A stretch of 64,000 nt of DNA from Lamellibrachia columna (GCA_963662155.1 OY759264.1:16151642-16215641), one strand, 5' to 3'. Positions 50,064 to 62,030 are shown, numbered from the stretch's first letter. Notes: generated by a model from the letters alone, not told the origin. Program-made: numbers and translations.

Positions 50064-50190
50064 ATTTAGCTATCAACCCTGAGGATAAGTGTCGGTGTCA
50101 CAGGTAGCTAGCTTTTAACCCTGAGGATAAATGTCGGTGTCACAGGTAGCTAGCTATCAACCCTGAAAATAAGTGTCGGTGTCTTAGGTT
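50064..50190. repeat. ~44-50-bp tandem repeat, 3 copies
   Basis: Unit 'CAACCCTGAGGATAAGTGTC...GGTGTCACAGGTAGCTAGCT', three copies, the last diverged. Confidence 0.92.
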
Positions 50191-50396
50191 AGGTGTAACG
50201 ACATAGTCGCTCGCTCAGATCTCAATTAAACACACCAATACATCAATTACCTTAAGTCCTCGCTCATATCTCGGATTTAATTATCATGTTTCTGTTCTTT
50301 GGTTGACAAGGTCCAATTGAATTGAATTGAGTTGAAAGTGTATTCAACAACAACAACAACAACAATACCAACATGATACAGGTGCATAGTATGGTG

Positions 50397-50559
<163 letters not shown>

Positions 50560-50819
50560 ATTCATATAATGTGTGTAACGCTTGACAACCAAGAACATGT
50601 ATAGTTTTGTACTGCTATGCTTTTTGATACTTTTGTTACAAAACCATTTTTATTATCTCTCTCCGTGTTAAGATTTCATCAATAGTTATTAATTTTTTTT
50701 CCATTCAAAAATATATGCACATCTGTTCTATTTTATTTTTTAATGTTAAACATAACACTTGTTTTGTTCACATTGAACGATAATTTGTTCGTTCTGAACC
50801 ACAGGCCTAGTTTTACTAT

Positions 50820-51330
50820 TGCACCGACAGTCGGTTAAATAACGCACTACTAGTACACCGACTGTCGGTTAAATAACGCACCACTAGTACACCGACTGTC
50901 GGTTAAATAACGCACTACTAGTACACCGACTGTCAGTTAAATAACGCACTACTAGTACACCGACTGCCGGTTAAATAACGCACTACAATACACCGACTGT
51001 CGGTTAAATAACGCACTACTAGTACACCGACTGCTGGTTAAATAACGCACTACTAGTGCACCGACTGTTGGTTAAATAACGTACTACTAGTGCGCCGACT
51101 GCCGGTTAAATAACGCACTACTAGTACACCGACTGCTGGTTAAATAACGCACTACTAGTGCACCGACTGTCGGTTAAATAACGTACCACTAGTGCGCCGA
51201 CTGTCGGTTAAATAACGCACTACTAGTACACCGAATGTCGGTTAAATAACGTACTACTAGTGCACCGACTGTCGGTTAACTAACGCGTTCTCTAAGGTAC
51301 TGCTAGTACACCGACAATCGGTCAGAGCCT
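50820..51330. repeat. 34-bp tandem repeat with CCGACTGTCGG palindrome, ~14 copies
   Basis: Unit 'CACCGACTGTCGGTTAAATA' plus 'ACGCACTACTAGTA'. Most copies keep the interrupted palindrome CCGAC-T-GTCGG and an ACTAGT. Variants (CTGCCGG, CTGCTGG) affect mainly one arm. Confidence 0.95.
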
Positions 51331-52167
51331 GACGTACGCGCTAAATCGGCCGTGTCGTTACTGGGGCTAATGTATTTCATTAAAATATTATTATTGATGT
51401 ATACAGGTACTTACTGTATTGACGGTTCAGCCAAATACACGCTGAGTCGGCGCCGTCTGTTTTCAAGCATACGTTATCGATTATCTTGAAATTTCTTGTC
51501 TGTCGAGGTACTGGGGTTGATGTATTTCATTAAAATATTATTATTGTAATAGAACAGAAATGTATATTTCTTTACAAAATGGAAACAGATTCCTACGGTC
51601 AGTACGACTGCGACGTCGCCGATGGTAATGGGGCCATCTTGCGGGTATTGTGTACATTTACTTTCTAAAGATATACTGACTTTGCAAGGGATGTTAGGGC
51701 ATTGTTAAATAAGAAATAAGTTGTAAGAGATAACAATATAGTAAGTTAATAAACCTTTATTTACACAAGTACAACATTGATACATAACTTGATGATAAAA
51801 AAAGTTAATAACACAAATCGTCGCTCAATATATATATACCGTTTCACCATCATATGTTATTAGAACCAGGAGGAACGAACTGAGCATTCATTAAAAACTG
51901 ATCTGATTTACACACGAAATCTTGGTATTAATGGCTCATATACGACCGAGTCACGATCAGCACGTCATTTTTGGTTTACTAGTGTTAATACACAAGTCAC
52001 ATAATGTCTATTCTGCAAAAATATGTAATTCAGTGGGAGCCATACAGTTAATTAATGTTATAGTTAAAGCCTCATGTACTACCTAAACAATTTTCATTAA
52101 CAATGACTGAATACAACAGGGTCATAACTAGCTATAATGACTCTGCCTTGAGAACATTGCACATTTA

Positions 52168-52306
52168 CATGGCAGTGCACTTCACGCAGAGCCACTGTCG
52201 CTTCTTTATCGCCTTCCACTAGCAGTACATTTACATGGCAGTGCACTTCACGCAGAGCCACTGTCGCTTCTTTATCGCCTTCCCACTAGCAGTACATTAC
52301 AGGTGG
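52168..52306. repeat. ~71-bp tandem duplication
   Basis: Two adjacent copies of 'ACATTTACATGGCAGTGCAC...CTTTATCGCCTTCCACTAGC', differing by one C. Confidence 0.95.
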
Positions 52307-52479
52307 ACCCATGACAAACAATTGTCCCAGTTTACACTAGATTCCTGGTTGTTATCAATCTCACCCTGGCAAACATTATATATGTGCAGTTCTGTTGCTT
52401 AACATTAACTACATCCAGAACACACTTCCAGGCATCTATTGTAAAGAACCGTTTGATGGCTGCAATACACACATTATCA

Positions 52480-52740
52480 CTGACACTTGCATTGCCTACC
52501 AGGTATTGTCTCTACCAACGCTTCCGTCAACTTGGGTTGCATCAATGAACAGCATATCCGAGAATGATGCATACGCCTTGCGCATTGTTGCGTCCTGGGA
52601 GAAGATGCCAAGCAGGTTGTTCTCTTTATCGCAAAACACCTCGACGGTCAATGTTGGATCACAGCGCAGGTCGTCAATGACTGCATGAAGGTCATTGCCA
52701 GGGCCACCCTTTGTGTGCGCCTTCATGTTTGACAGTTCAC
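52480..52740 (-). pseudogene. MULE/ZSWIM-like transposase-derived fragment
   Basis: The minus-strand frame 52726-52496 reads 'DLRCDPTLTVEVFCDKENNL', 'LGIFSQDATMRKAYASFSDM' and 'LFIDATQVDGS'. The 'Q(D/T)..M......FPE...ID(A/G)TY' layout is that of MULE-type transposases and the ZSWIM proteins derived from them; the Asp of 'FIDAT' would be the first catalytic acid. It ends soon after in a stop. Further left, 'SDNVCIAAIKRFFTID' is in another frame. Relic. Confidence 0.5.
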
Positions 52741-53382
52741 GCAGTGTAATTACTCTGCCTGAAACATGTGCAGTTTAGTACCACAATTCCGTTAGCCAAA
52801 ATCCACATTGTCTGTTGACTTATCCTTCCCAGTGGCCATGTCGCATCGCTGTGGACGAAAAACGGTAATAAAAATCTTCCTTTCTTGATAGCCGGGTACA
52901 TGAATCGCCAAAGCCGGGTAAGTTTCCAGGGTCCCGGCTCTTAACAAAAACCCTGCCCACTAATAAAATATAAAACACAGTTGTGAGAAGCTTCTACTTC
53001 CTTGCCAGCGACTAATCACATACAATGTTACATTGAATTATCATAGTGAGCAACTCCTTTTGAAGTAGTTTCTTGTTGGGGTTCAACAACATAGCATGTT
53101 CGACTTCCTTATGCGTCTATAGGAAACATATAATATACATGAAGGACTGATTCTGTCATTTAAAATATTAATGCGAAACAAAGATGGGACGAACATTATT
53201 TGAAGTACTGCCAACCAACCATGAAAACGATCACCTAATCATAGAGCACCTAAACTTCTCATATATCTACTATACATATACACATGTCACGTGGCCAAAA
53301 AAGTACATTTACTTTCTCAAAAAGATCAAAATTTACAAAAGAATTAAACCAACATATCACCCTCTCCTAAGGCGCCTACACG

Positions 53383-53720
53383 TAGCGCCAAGGCTACCGT
53401 AAAATCGATGCATATGACAAGGCGTCGTTCAGTTTCACCAAACATTTGTGCGGGGGTGCTGCCGATTGAAATCAAACATAGTACAATTATGTATTTATAT
53501 ATATATTATTTATATTATATTATATTATATATATATATATATATAAAACACAATACAAATAATATACATAATTACACGCAATGAGGCACGCACGCACGCA
53601 CGCACGCACAATGAAAACACAGAAATACATAATTTTAATAGCGGCGCCGCCGCACGGACTTTCGGTGAAACTGAACGACGCCTTATCATATGCATCGATT
53701 TTACGGTAGCGCCATACGAC
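53383..53720. mobile_element. Foldback/MITE-like element
   Basis: 53391-53446 and the reverse complement of 53663-53716 share about 50 bp with one or two changes (CTACCGTAAAATCGATGCAT, GCGTCGTTCAGTTTCACC). The centre holds (TA)n and (CACG)n tracts. No coding sequence. Confidence 0.8.
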
Positions 53721-53759
53721 GACATGCGCATTACCTCGCGCTGTAATGCGCATGCGTCG
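53717..53759. other. Strong hairpin / cruciform, 17-bp stem
   Basis: CATGCGCATTAC (53723-53734) pairs perfectly with GTAATGCGCATG (53743-53754) across an 8-nt loop. Five more pairs (CGACG with CGTCG) follow after one bulged A at 53722. Confidence 0.85.
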
Positions 53760-54170
53760 CGAAACTGTCGATGTAAATAGTGCCACAGTTATTGTACCGA
53801 CTTTAGGTGCAATATACACTGCGGTTTTTTTATTTCGTTGTTAGCTGCATTGGTTACATCATCAATGTTACTAGCCGAGTAAAAAAAACGTTAGTATCAT
53901 CTTCAAAAAGAATAATATGAAGTAGTTTTGAAACATCAGACATGTCGTTTATGTACAAGATAAAAAGTAAGTGTTGGAAGATATTGCCCACGCCAATTTA
54001 TTCACCATCAACATATTAACGAGCTTTATATTTCTAAACTGCTGCCATTACCCAGAGGTAACGCGATACATTATATTTTTAAAATATATGCACGTGACAT
54101 CGATATACTACTATCATAGTTCAATTACAGCCATCATCGATATTCATTATTCAGTCCGGAATTAATTCCC

Positions 54171-54176
54171 TTTATT
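54171..54176 (-). terminator. Polyadenylation signal of the PTCHD-like gene
   Basis: AATAAA on the minus strand, 45 nt past the stop codon. Confidence 0.6.
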
Positions 54177-54220
54177 TGATTAAATGTTGAAAATGTCGTT
54201 GTTGGAGAAGACTGGCAAGT

Positions 54221-56277
54221 TCATCGATATCGTCTCCAGTTTTTCACCTTCTGATGTCCTCCAGGCGACCCAGGGCGATATCGAGGAGGACCTCTATCGC
54301 TCATTGGTGGCCTGTACTCGTGAGGTCCATCATAGTTGTCTCGTGGTCCACCCATATCGTTCATCGGTGGTCTGTAATCGTGTGGTTCGGCATGGTTGTT
54401 TCGTGGTCCGCCCATATTGGTCATTGGCGGCCTGTAGTCGTGAGGTCCATTATAGTTGTCTCGTGGTCCACCCATATCGCTCATCGGTGGCCTGTAATCG
54501 TGTGGTTCGGCATGGTTGTTTCGTGGTCCGCCCATATTGGTCATTGGCGGCCTGTAGTCGTGAGGTCCATTATAGTTGTCTCGTGGTCCACGCATATCGC
54601 TCATCGGTGGCCTGTAATCGTGTGGTTCGGTATGGTTGTTTCGTGGACCGCCCATATTGGTCATTGGTGGTCTGCAGTCGTGAGGTCCGATGTAGTTGCC
54701 TCGTGGTCGACCTGTGTCGCTCAGCGGTGCACGTACTCGTGAGGTCCCACGTATGTCTTGTGGACGACCTCTCCCGCTCAGCGACGCCACGTCCTTGTTT
54801 TCTCCTTGCCAGCCGTTGTAGTACCCCGACTCCTCATATCGCGGGGGTAGGTCGCCATTGGGGTATGGCATTGGTGCAGGGCCCTTTCCAGTTCCACAGT
54901 GACCGTTTCGAGGATTATTCTGGATGCTGCAGTGTCTCACCGGACTGCCAGCTCTACGCGGGCGTACTTGACTTGTTGGTTGGAAATCGTCGGCGTATCC
55001 TAGTGGCGCACCGAAACCACGATCAGATTCCATGTGTCCCATGTCACGATGGCTCAAGCCGTCCACACCACCCATCGCCGAGGAAGATTTGGCCGGGAAC
55101 TTCTTCGTTAAATTCGGCGGCCCCATTATTGATAGCAGCGCGGGGATAATAAGCAACCCATGAAATGCGCCCAGCGATATGACCAAGAACATCGTCTTGA
55201 AGAAGGTACGAAATATGTAAGAGGAGGAGAAAGCTAACACAGACACCCCCAGGATTGTCGACAGCGCCCCCTGTGCTATGGGGTACCCAAGAGCGTGAAG
55301 AGCATTGCGCATGCGCTGGTTACCAGTCTTGCCTTCTGCCAAGACGAAGGCGTAGGTAATATGTGCCGAGAAGTCAACACAGAAACCGATGCATATGATA
55401 ATGCTTATCATAGAGATCGAGTCGAGGTTAACGCCCCACCACGTCATGTAACCTATGACCCCTGTACTGATGGACACGATGCTGAAAGTCACCCACATAC
55501 TACATACCGGATGTGGTATGAGCAACAGCGATACAACAAACATGGCAGCCGTCGCAATAAGCAGATTTTGTCGCGTGTTCGGCCAAACGGCGAGGTACTG
55601 ATCGTAGAATATGAACAATGGGTGGAACACCGTTACGTTTAGATTTTGGTTGTTATCGGCGATTTCACGAGCAGTGGTCATCATTTTGCCTTCGCGTATC
55701 GACGTGTCAATATTTTTTGAATACACAAAGAATCGTGAGTATCTCACTTTATCTGATTCTGTTTTAATGTCCATGTTATAATTGAGAAGGCTGTACTTTG
55801 ATAAAAAGTCGTCTAATATTGACGAAAAGTTTCCAGAGCATACACCATCGTTTCCTATGAACGTCGTGAAATCGCGAGTCCATGCTGACGTAACGTCTTT
55901 GCCGTGGAAATACTCGGAGTCTTCGAATTTCTGTATCACCTCTTCGACCTTGTCTCGTTCCGTCTTGTCCCATAGTGGAAGCTCCTTGCCGACATTGACA
56001 TTAATGACATGTCCGTACTCACGAAAGTACTTAATGTCTTGTTCGTAGTAGTCAACAACGTAGGAACCATCGCCTGCCAGTCTATCTAAGGTGATGCCCT
56101 CCTTGACGTTCACACAACCCCATATAGCAAAAGTTAAGTACGCCAGATAGACGTGTAGGAGAAATATCTTGAAGGGACGAGTTGACAGCAATCCTCCCCA
56201 CGAGTCCCTGAAGAAGGCCATGGCCCTGACATCGGTCGTGTTGTTGTTATCTTCCATCTCTTCCTCCGTGTAGCCGC
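54221..56277 (-). CDS. PTCHD-like exon 3 (second half and tail)
   Basis: Acceptor 'CTTCTGCACAG' before 56277. It encodes residues 447-1131: TM7, extracellular domain 2, TM8-12 and the repeat tail, ending at the stop 54221-54223. The long antisense frames on the + strand (54184-55149 and 54254-54742) are shadows of its repeat. Confidence 0.93.
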
Positions 56278-58572
56278 CTGTGCAGAAGAACAGGAAGATG
56301 GCGCTGCGCTGTCCTGCAATAAATAAACGTAGACGCGTGGCACAGGCACAGGAGAAGTGATTAACGTCCTAACATAGTATTATTATAGTCACTCCATTAT
56401 TGGTAGCCGCCCTGGATATGTTTCGATTAAACGATTTCATACAGTTACACCGTAAACTCTACAATAAGAACAGTATCAACATTGTAAGGCGAGACTTTGG
56501 AAAACTGTAACGGGGAAATCTAGGGATGACAAATCTTAGACTTGTTATTCCTGTTACAATTGTAACTTGAAATAACCTCCCTGCTTTATGCGTGCGTGCC
56601 TTTGGTTTGGGCATGACCTCCTGCTATATAATTCACAAATAGAGACGTGGGCTCGTCTTTCCTTATATGTGATTATCTGCTTGTGACTTTGGGCTGACCT
56701 CTTTGTTGTGTGCCTATTTGCTAGTGATTTGGGCTTGGCACCTCTCTGCTGATGCCTACGTGCTTGTGACTCGGTCACAGCCTTCTTACTGTTTACCAAA
56801 ATACCTGCTTGTGGTTCCACTGTGTCTACTTCCTGATGGCTGAAACAAGGCCTCCCTGCTATATATATACCTGCTAGTGACTTGGGCACGGCCTTCATGC
56901 ACGTGGCTGAATGCCGATTGCTTGCCTCTCGCCGTCCCGTCAGCACCATGCAGGAGGCGAAGAAGGTGATCTGGTAGATGTAGTCGAACAAGACAGCGAT
57001 CACCGTGTACGTGCAGAAGATGCGCACCGACCGGAACTTCGTGATCGTGCCGATGCCAATCGACAGAGCGTCCGTAAGACTTGTGATTGTGATCGACAAC
57101 GCCGCTTCCGAGAAAGCCTTGCCCATGCGTTCTTCCACCGGCAACCGGAAGTCAGTCTGACGCCATGCCGCCAACATGACAAACATGTCGTCAACGCCAA
57201 TCCCTGTCATGTAAAATACACATTGTCAAGACAAACTACAATTATAATAAACAATGTAAAACATTGCAGCAAACATGTTTCATTCAAAACATACAGACAT
57301 AACAACTAAAAGAAAAAAACTTGAAAAACCTGACAAAACTTGCCAATTCCTGTGGTATAAAGGTCAGTAAAACGATTATAGTGAAAGCAATAAACTGAAA
57401 TAGCAACGAAGAATGTTTTATAAATTATTACAACGCGCATACATATGAATGAAATGGCAAACATAAACCATGGAATATGCAAAACAAAATACGAATTAAC
57501 AGTAGTCAGGAGTTTTGCTACATTTTCGTGAAATACATTGTAACATTTGTAAAAAAGACGACTTACCAAGAATGAGAAAGGGACTCGAAGCGACGATATC
57601 AATAAATGGAATGCCAGCGTGAAGCACGAGACCGAACCCCGAGACTAAAGCGAGACCAGCCGAGAGTACGCCGACAGTTGCGAGCCACGGTTTGCTGCGC
57701 ACCCAGTCGGCGCTCATGCACAATACAATGGAGAAGATGGTTAGAATTGTGAACAAGATAGAGGATAGAGGAATGACTGCGTCAGCGTTACGCTTCAGCT
57801 CGTCTTCGAGAGAGTGAGCGGTGAAACGCGTCACTGTGATGTGTTTGTAAATTTTTTTGGCGAGGGTAGTCAGGAATTCGGTTTGCCACTTTCTCACAGT
57901 TAAATTATGTTGTTCAGTTTGATTTTCGTCAGACCGTAGGTAGTAGAACAACGTCCACGCTTCTGCTTTGGTGTCGCCCCCTGGCGTCTTGCTCACTCCA
58001 CCAATGGTGCTTCCTAGAAAGAATGTGATATTTGCTCCGTGCCTTGGCTCAACCGTATGAACAGGGAATGATAACTTATTTAGAGGAACTTTCATATTAT
58101 GCAATAAAAGTAAAATGTTTGTCGCAATCTCACAGGAGCCTGCACACAGATTGCTGTAGTTGTACGTGTTCCCATCATTCTGAACTGTGATATTTTGAAT
58201 GTCCTTGTCGAGTTGTTCCACTTCGTTGAAAATGTCTTCTGTCAATACGTTTCTGCCCGTCTTCTTTGGTGTCACGATCAGTCGACCATATTCTCCGAGA
58301 GTTGACATTCTGGTAGGGCTAAAGTTGTCAGATGTTTCGAATTCGTGGAATAGACGTTGCATGGTGGAGCGTTCATCCTTTGATCGGGCGCCTTCAGGGG
58401 TAAACAACTTATCTACATCGTATTCTGCGTGGAAGTTGTAGAAGCCCGATCCTAGCGCCGCAGTCACCAGCAGAGGACAAACGAGGAACCATATTGGATG
58501 GCGGGCGATGAAGCGACCGTAAACGTAGAAGGCTCTACTTAGTGGCTTCTCAATACAATCGAACTGTACCAT
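54221..58572 (-). CDS. Patched domain-containing protein, PTCHD3-like, 3 exons
   Basis: Join of 58572-57567, 57203-56871 and 56277-54221, all phases and GT-AG borders consistent, about 1131 residues. The RND/Patched family moves or senses lipids at the membrane. Topology: TM1 (about 27-46), first extracellular domain with several N-x-S/T sites, sterol-sensing helices TM2-6 (from about 268; 'ILG|IGVDDMFVMLAAW' with the RND Asp pair at 340-341), TM7 'FKIFLLHVYLAYLTFAIWGC', second extracellular domain, TM8-12 ('IGFCVDFSAHITYAF'). A Pro/Gly/Arg-rich cytoplasmic tail of about 300 residues follows. The ATG at 58572 has A at -3 and G at +4. PTCHD3/PTR-like by overall shape; orthology not settled. 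Confidence 0.93.
54260..54700 (-). repeat. In-frame 60-bp / 120-bp coding minisatellite of the PTCHD-like tail
   Basis: Residues about 973-1119 are 20-residue units alternating between 'RPPMTNMGGPRNNHAEPHDY' and 'RPPMSDMGGPRDNYNGPHDY', a 40-residue (120-bp) higher-order repeat of about 3.5 rounds. Confidence 0.95.
56871..57203 (-). CDS. PTCHD-like exon 2 (sterol-sensing core)
   Basis: Acceptor 'TTTTACATGACAG', donor 'CTAGCAG|GTATAT'. It encodes 'IGVDDMFVMLAAWRQTDFRL', 'EAALSITITSLTDALSIGIG', 'FCTYTVIAVLFDYIYQITFF' and 'VLTGRREASNRHSATC', the most conserved block of the family. Confidence 0.93.
57567..58572 (-). CDS. PTCHD-like exon 1
   Basis: Start ATG to donor 'CTTG|GTAAGT', ending in phase 1. 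It holds TM1, the first extracellular domain and the first sterol-sensing helices. Confidence 0.93.
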
Positions 58573-58865
58573 TGTCTTTTCTTTGGTACTTCACGTTGTC
58601 TTCAATACTTAGCACAACTGAAACAAATGCACATTATATATAAACAAAAATATCCACATACTTGCACACGCACACCGTCACGTTTGTTTACAGGTCGTGA
58701 ATTAAACTGGTATACCTAACTGTCGTTTACATATATATTAGATAAAGTGATACATTTACATAAATTACATACATAAGGTAATATCTGACAAAATTTTAGT
58801 AAACGTTTTCGGTAAAAAGAATTAACAGCAGAATTTAACGTAAGTTGGTATGCATTGACTTCGTT
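58573..58865. other. Upstream region of the PTCHD-like gene
   Basis: AT-rich 5' flank. I see no TATA box or initiator I would call. A 5' UTR intron is possible. Confidence 0.4.
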
Positions 58866-59037
58866 GTTTTGTTTACACAGTGTTCTCCGTATTCGCTAGG
58901 TGGCAGGCTTTTTCTTTGCTCGTGCGAGCTTAATAAAAAATACATAGTTAGCAAGTATATTAGCCTAAAGTGTTCTTTTAACACAAAAACAGCCTTATTC
59001 AAGGCTAACGTAACAATCAAATTAAGACTAAGTTTTG

Positions 59038-59618
59038 TGATGGCGCCGTGCAAACGGCAGGTAAAGGCCACCAGGCATTTAATATGTAACAGTTGCAGCA
59101 ATTGGGTGGACTTCATCAAGTCCGGGTGTGAGAAGTCCTGGGCTGAGGTTCAGGCGGATAGTTTTAGTTTTGAGTGTAGGGGATGTACGAAGATGAAGGA
59201 ACTTGAGGTGGAGTTGGAACAGCTGAGGCTGCTCGTTATGGCAATGGTGGGAAGGGAGCAGGTGGATTGTGCCAGTGGTTCTGGTGGGGGGACAGTAGAT
59301 GACAAAGTGGGGGAAGACGACGATAGGGATGCTAAGGAGAGCTCACCTCAGCCTGGGAGGAGGCTGAGAGGAGGTAAGGTGACAGGTCGTAGGGAGACAG
59401 GACGTAAGGAGACGGGACGTAGGGAGACAGGACGAAAGGAGACAGGAGGGAAGACAAATGGATCGAAGGAGAGGGGAGCGGGGGAGACAGTAGCGAAGGA
59501 GACGGTGGGGGGAGAGACGATAGTTAAAGCAATGGGAGTGAGGGAGACGGGAGGGAAGTTGTCAGGAGGGAAGGCGATGGGAGTGCAAGTTCTAGGGCTA
59601 ATTAGGAGAAACAGCTAA
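59038..59618 (+). pseudogene. CR1-like ORF1 N-terminal zinc finger and basic repeat
   Basis: 'LICNSCSNWVDF' and 'SGCEKSWAEVQADSFSFECR' followed by GC give a C-x2-C...C...C-x2-C finger of PHD-like spacing. A leucine-rich coiled coil (KELEVELEQLRLL) and about 100 residues of 'RRETGRKETG'-type basic repeats encoded by degenerate 15-30-bp units come next. RNA binding is likely by analogy with other LINE ORF1 proteins. It runs into ORF2 sequence through a deletion. Confidence 0.85.
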
Positions 59619-59940
59619 TTGTACAAAGCAATAGTTAGACCACATTTGGAATATTGCATTCAAGCATGGAGGCCGTATCGTAAAATGGACATAGACAAGC
59701 TAGAAAGAATACAAAGAAGAGCAACTAAAATGATTCAAGAATTGAGAGACCTTAGTTACGAAAGCCGCTTATTACAAAGTGGTTTGACAACACTAGAGAC
59801 CAGGAGACTAAGAGGAGACCAAATAGAAGTATTTAGAATAGTGAACGGTTATAAGGATGTTGATAGGAATATGTTCTTCAAACTTAAAGAAGGCAGTAGA
59901 ACAAGAGGTCACAAAACAGCATTAGTTAAGGAACAGTGTA

Positions 59941-60088
59941 GATTTAACAAGATTTAACAAGATTTGCCATCCAAGCCAAAGGCCCAGATGGCAAGTGGAC
60001 AAGGAAGCCATTGGCTTATCGAGAGTCCAACAATGTTCATCTACTTATAACCCGCCCTCCTGAGATATGTGTCAACCTTGTTTTTAAA
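59941..60088 (-). mobile_element. Nested 3' end of a CR1-like LINE
   Basis: A 148-bp 5'-truncated copy, hairpin intact (59952-59961 with 59977-59986) and two tail units, inserted antisense into the ORF2 of the host copy. It nearly matches the 14.7-kb subfamily (CAAGCCAAAGGCCCA loop). Confidence 0.88.
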
Positions 60089-60411
60089 AGACGGGGAGAC
60101 GGGAGGTTGGACATGCGAAAGTACTCTTTCTCACAGAGGGTGATAAATGAATGGAACAAACTGCCAAATGATTGTGTTAATGCTAGTAGTGTGAATATGT
60201 TTAAACATAGAATTGGCAGATATCTGATAAGGGCGGGTTACACATAGATAATATAATTGTTGGACTCTCGATATGCCAATGGCTTCCTTGTCCACTTGCC
60301 ATCTGGAACGTGTTGTTTGGGACGGCAATCTCTTTAAATCTTGTTAAATTATCAATAGTATTACTATGCTATCTTATTGTTATTATAATGTTATTATTAT
60401 TGTTATTACTA

Positions 60412-60636
<225 letters not shown>

Positions 60637-60659
60637 TTAGTACAACCATTATTCATTGT

Positions 60660-61860
60660 TCAAGTTAAGGGTACAATTGTCATGCAAGTAATCATTTATT
60701 TGTTGAGGTTGCTTAACACAGATCGCAAGGGGTCATTGATTGGTAGTGGCGTGACCGCTAACCATGTACACGATCTTGCCGGCCACACTATTTCTCACAA
60801 TGAATCTGATGCATATCTACGAAGCTATGAGTCGTCGTCACAAGGCCTCTCGCGAGAGCTTCTGACATATACCTTGTCTTTGGACAGCGAACACTGACCA
60901 CGGATCTGTATTCTATTCGCATTATAAAACTAGCTGTTTCCTTTGTGGACCACGCTAGTAGTCATTATTCGATACGATGCCTTTGTAAGACTCGATAGAC
61001 ATATCTATTTACAACTTAGATTGTTCCGTATCACAGGCCTTATTGGTAATTTTGTCAGTGTCTTTCCATTAGCTATTTCCTACCACCCGTTATTCACTTA
61101 GCGTCCATGTTGAGTCAGTCTATATTTTCTAGTTCGACATAATAATGTAAGGTGTAGAATTAATACAACAAGGACCTTTTTATATATTCATAATTAATGG
61201 GAAAGCATACATGTGTGTCTTCTAAGGGAAGCGTACATATGTGTCTTTTATGTTTATGTTAGCTACTCTATGTAAGTACCACAACAGTTATTATAATTAA
61301 TATTTACGTTCTGCCCGGTATCTGCAATATCTGCTACCGAGGCACGGTGAACTCGAATGCATAGCACATCGTTATCTGCTCAACTAGACACTCGTTTCAG
61401 TTTGATAAATGTTATGTTATAGCTGACTCGGATGGGCCGTAGTTGTGGTGTGTGATCCGGGTTCGCTACTATAAGATAAGCGGAGTGGCAGATTACTTCA
61501 GCAGTATGACCAATGAATACATAAGAGAGTGCTGACACAGCCGCATCGCACACTCAAACACTTCTGTCAACGTAACCCCTACGCCGCACAGCCATTTTTG
61601 ACCTCGCCTATTACTGACAGTATTAGTCCGTTGCGATGAATTATATGCTGTAGTATACAACGCCTGTTAATGAGCAACATTAAGGGTGACAGTAAAGATG
61701 CGTCTACACTACACCGCACTATAGATACTTAGTTATTCGTTGGCATCTAACCTGCAGTTTCCGACGATTGCTTCTTCGGCGACAGAGTCGAACGAGACGT
61801 ACGGAACAGCAGCCGTCTGTGCAGCGAGCAGCCGTCTGTGCAGCGAGCAGTCACGCAGGT
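60660..61860. other. No recognised gene
   Basis: Contains a 20-bp tandem duplication (GCAGCCGTCTGTGCAGCGA) near 61809-61850. Frames are short and without domains. Confidence 0.45.
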
Positions 61861-61871
61861 ACGACTGGCGG

Positions 61872-62030
61872 TGGCCGTGATATTCTGGCAACCGACGACC
61901 AAATACGGCTCGGCTGTGACCTACCAGAGCGCTTCGGTTCATTCGTCTGCACCGAAATTGTGGCGAATCTGATAGCTGGAATCTACTCGACTTTATTGTT
62001 CGCCATTCAAGCGGGCCGCCTGTGCTACTC
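61872..62030. repeat. Direct repeat copy 1
   Basis: 'GGCTCGGCTGTGACCTACCA', 'CACCGAAATTGTGGCGAATC' and 'TTCGCCATTCAAGCGGGCCG' are shared with 62240-62375 at about 93% identity. Confidence 0.9.

Larger units (their letters stand above)
58866..60350 (+). mobile_element. CR1-like LINE with large internal deletion (ORF1-ORF2 fusion)
   Basis: Plus-strand copy with its 5' part intact. An ORF1 N-terminus and basic repeats (58845-59590) join directly to the ORF2 C-terminus at 'LGLIRR' (59590). The SGNH, endonuclease and RT regions are gone. A second small deletion near 59612 causes a stop. A short minus-strand copy of the same family is inserted at 59941-60088. The rest ('KYSFSQRVINEWNKLPNDCV', then the 3' UTR) resumes and ends with TCTTGTTAAA. 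Confidence 0.88.

Noticed and set aside
50820..51330. CRISPR array
   Set aside because: Unit and 'spacer' are both repeated, there is no unique spacer, and the genome is animal.
54184..55149. Long + strand open frames (321 and 162 residues) opposite the PTCHD-like exon
   Set aside because: They are the antisense of a 60-bp in-frame repeat, which keeps all frames open. No start context, domain or splice support.
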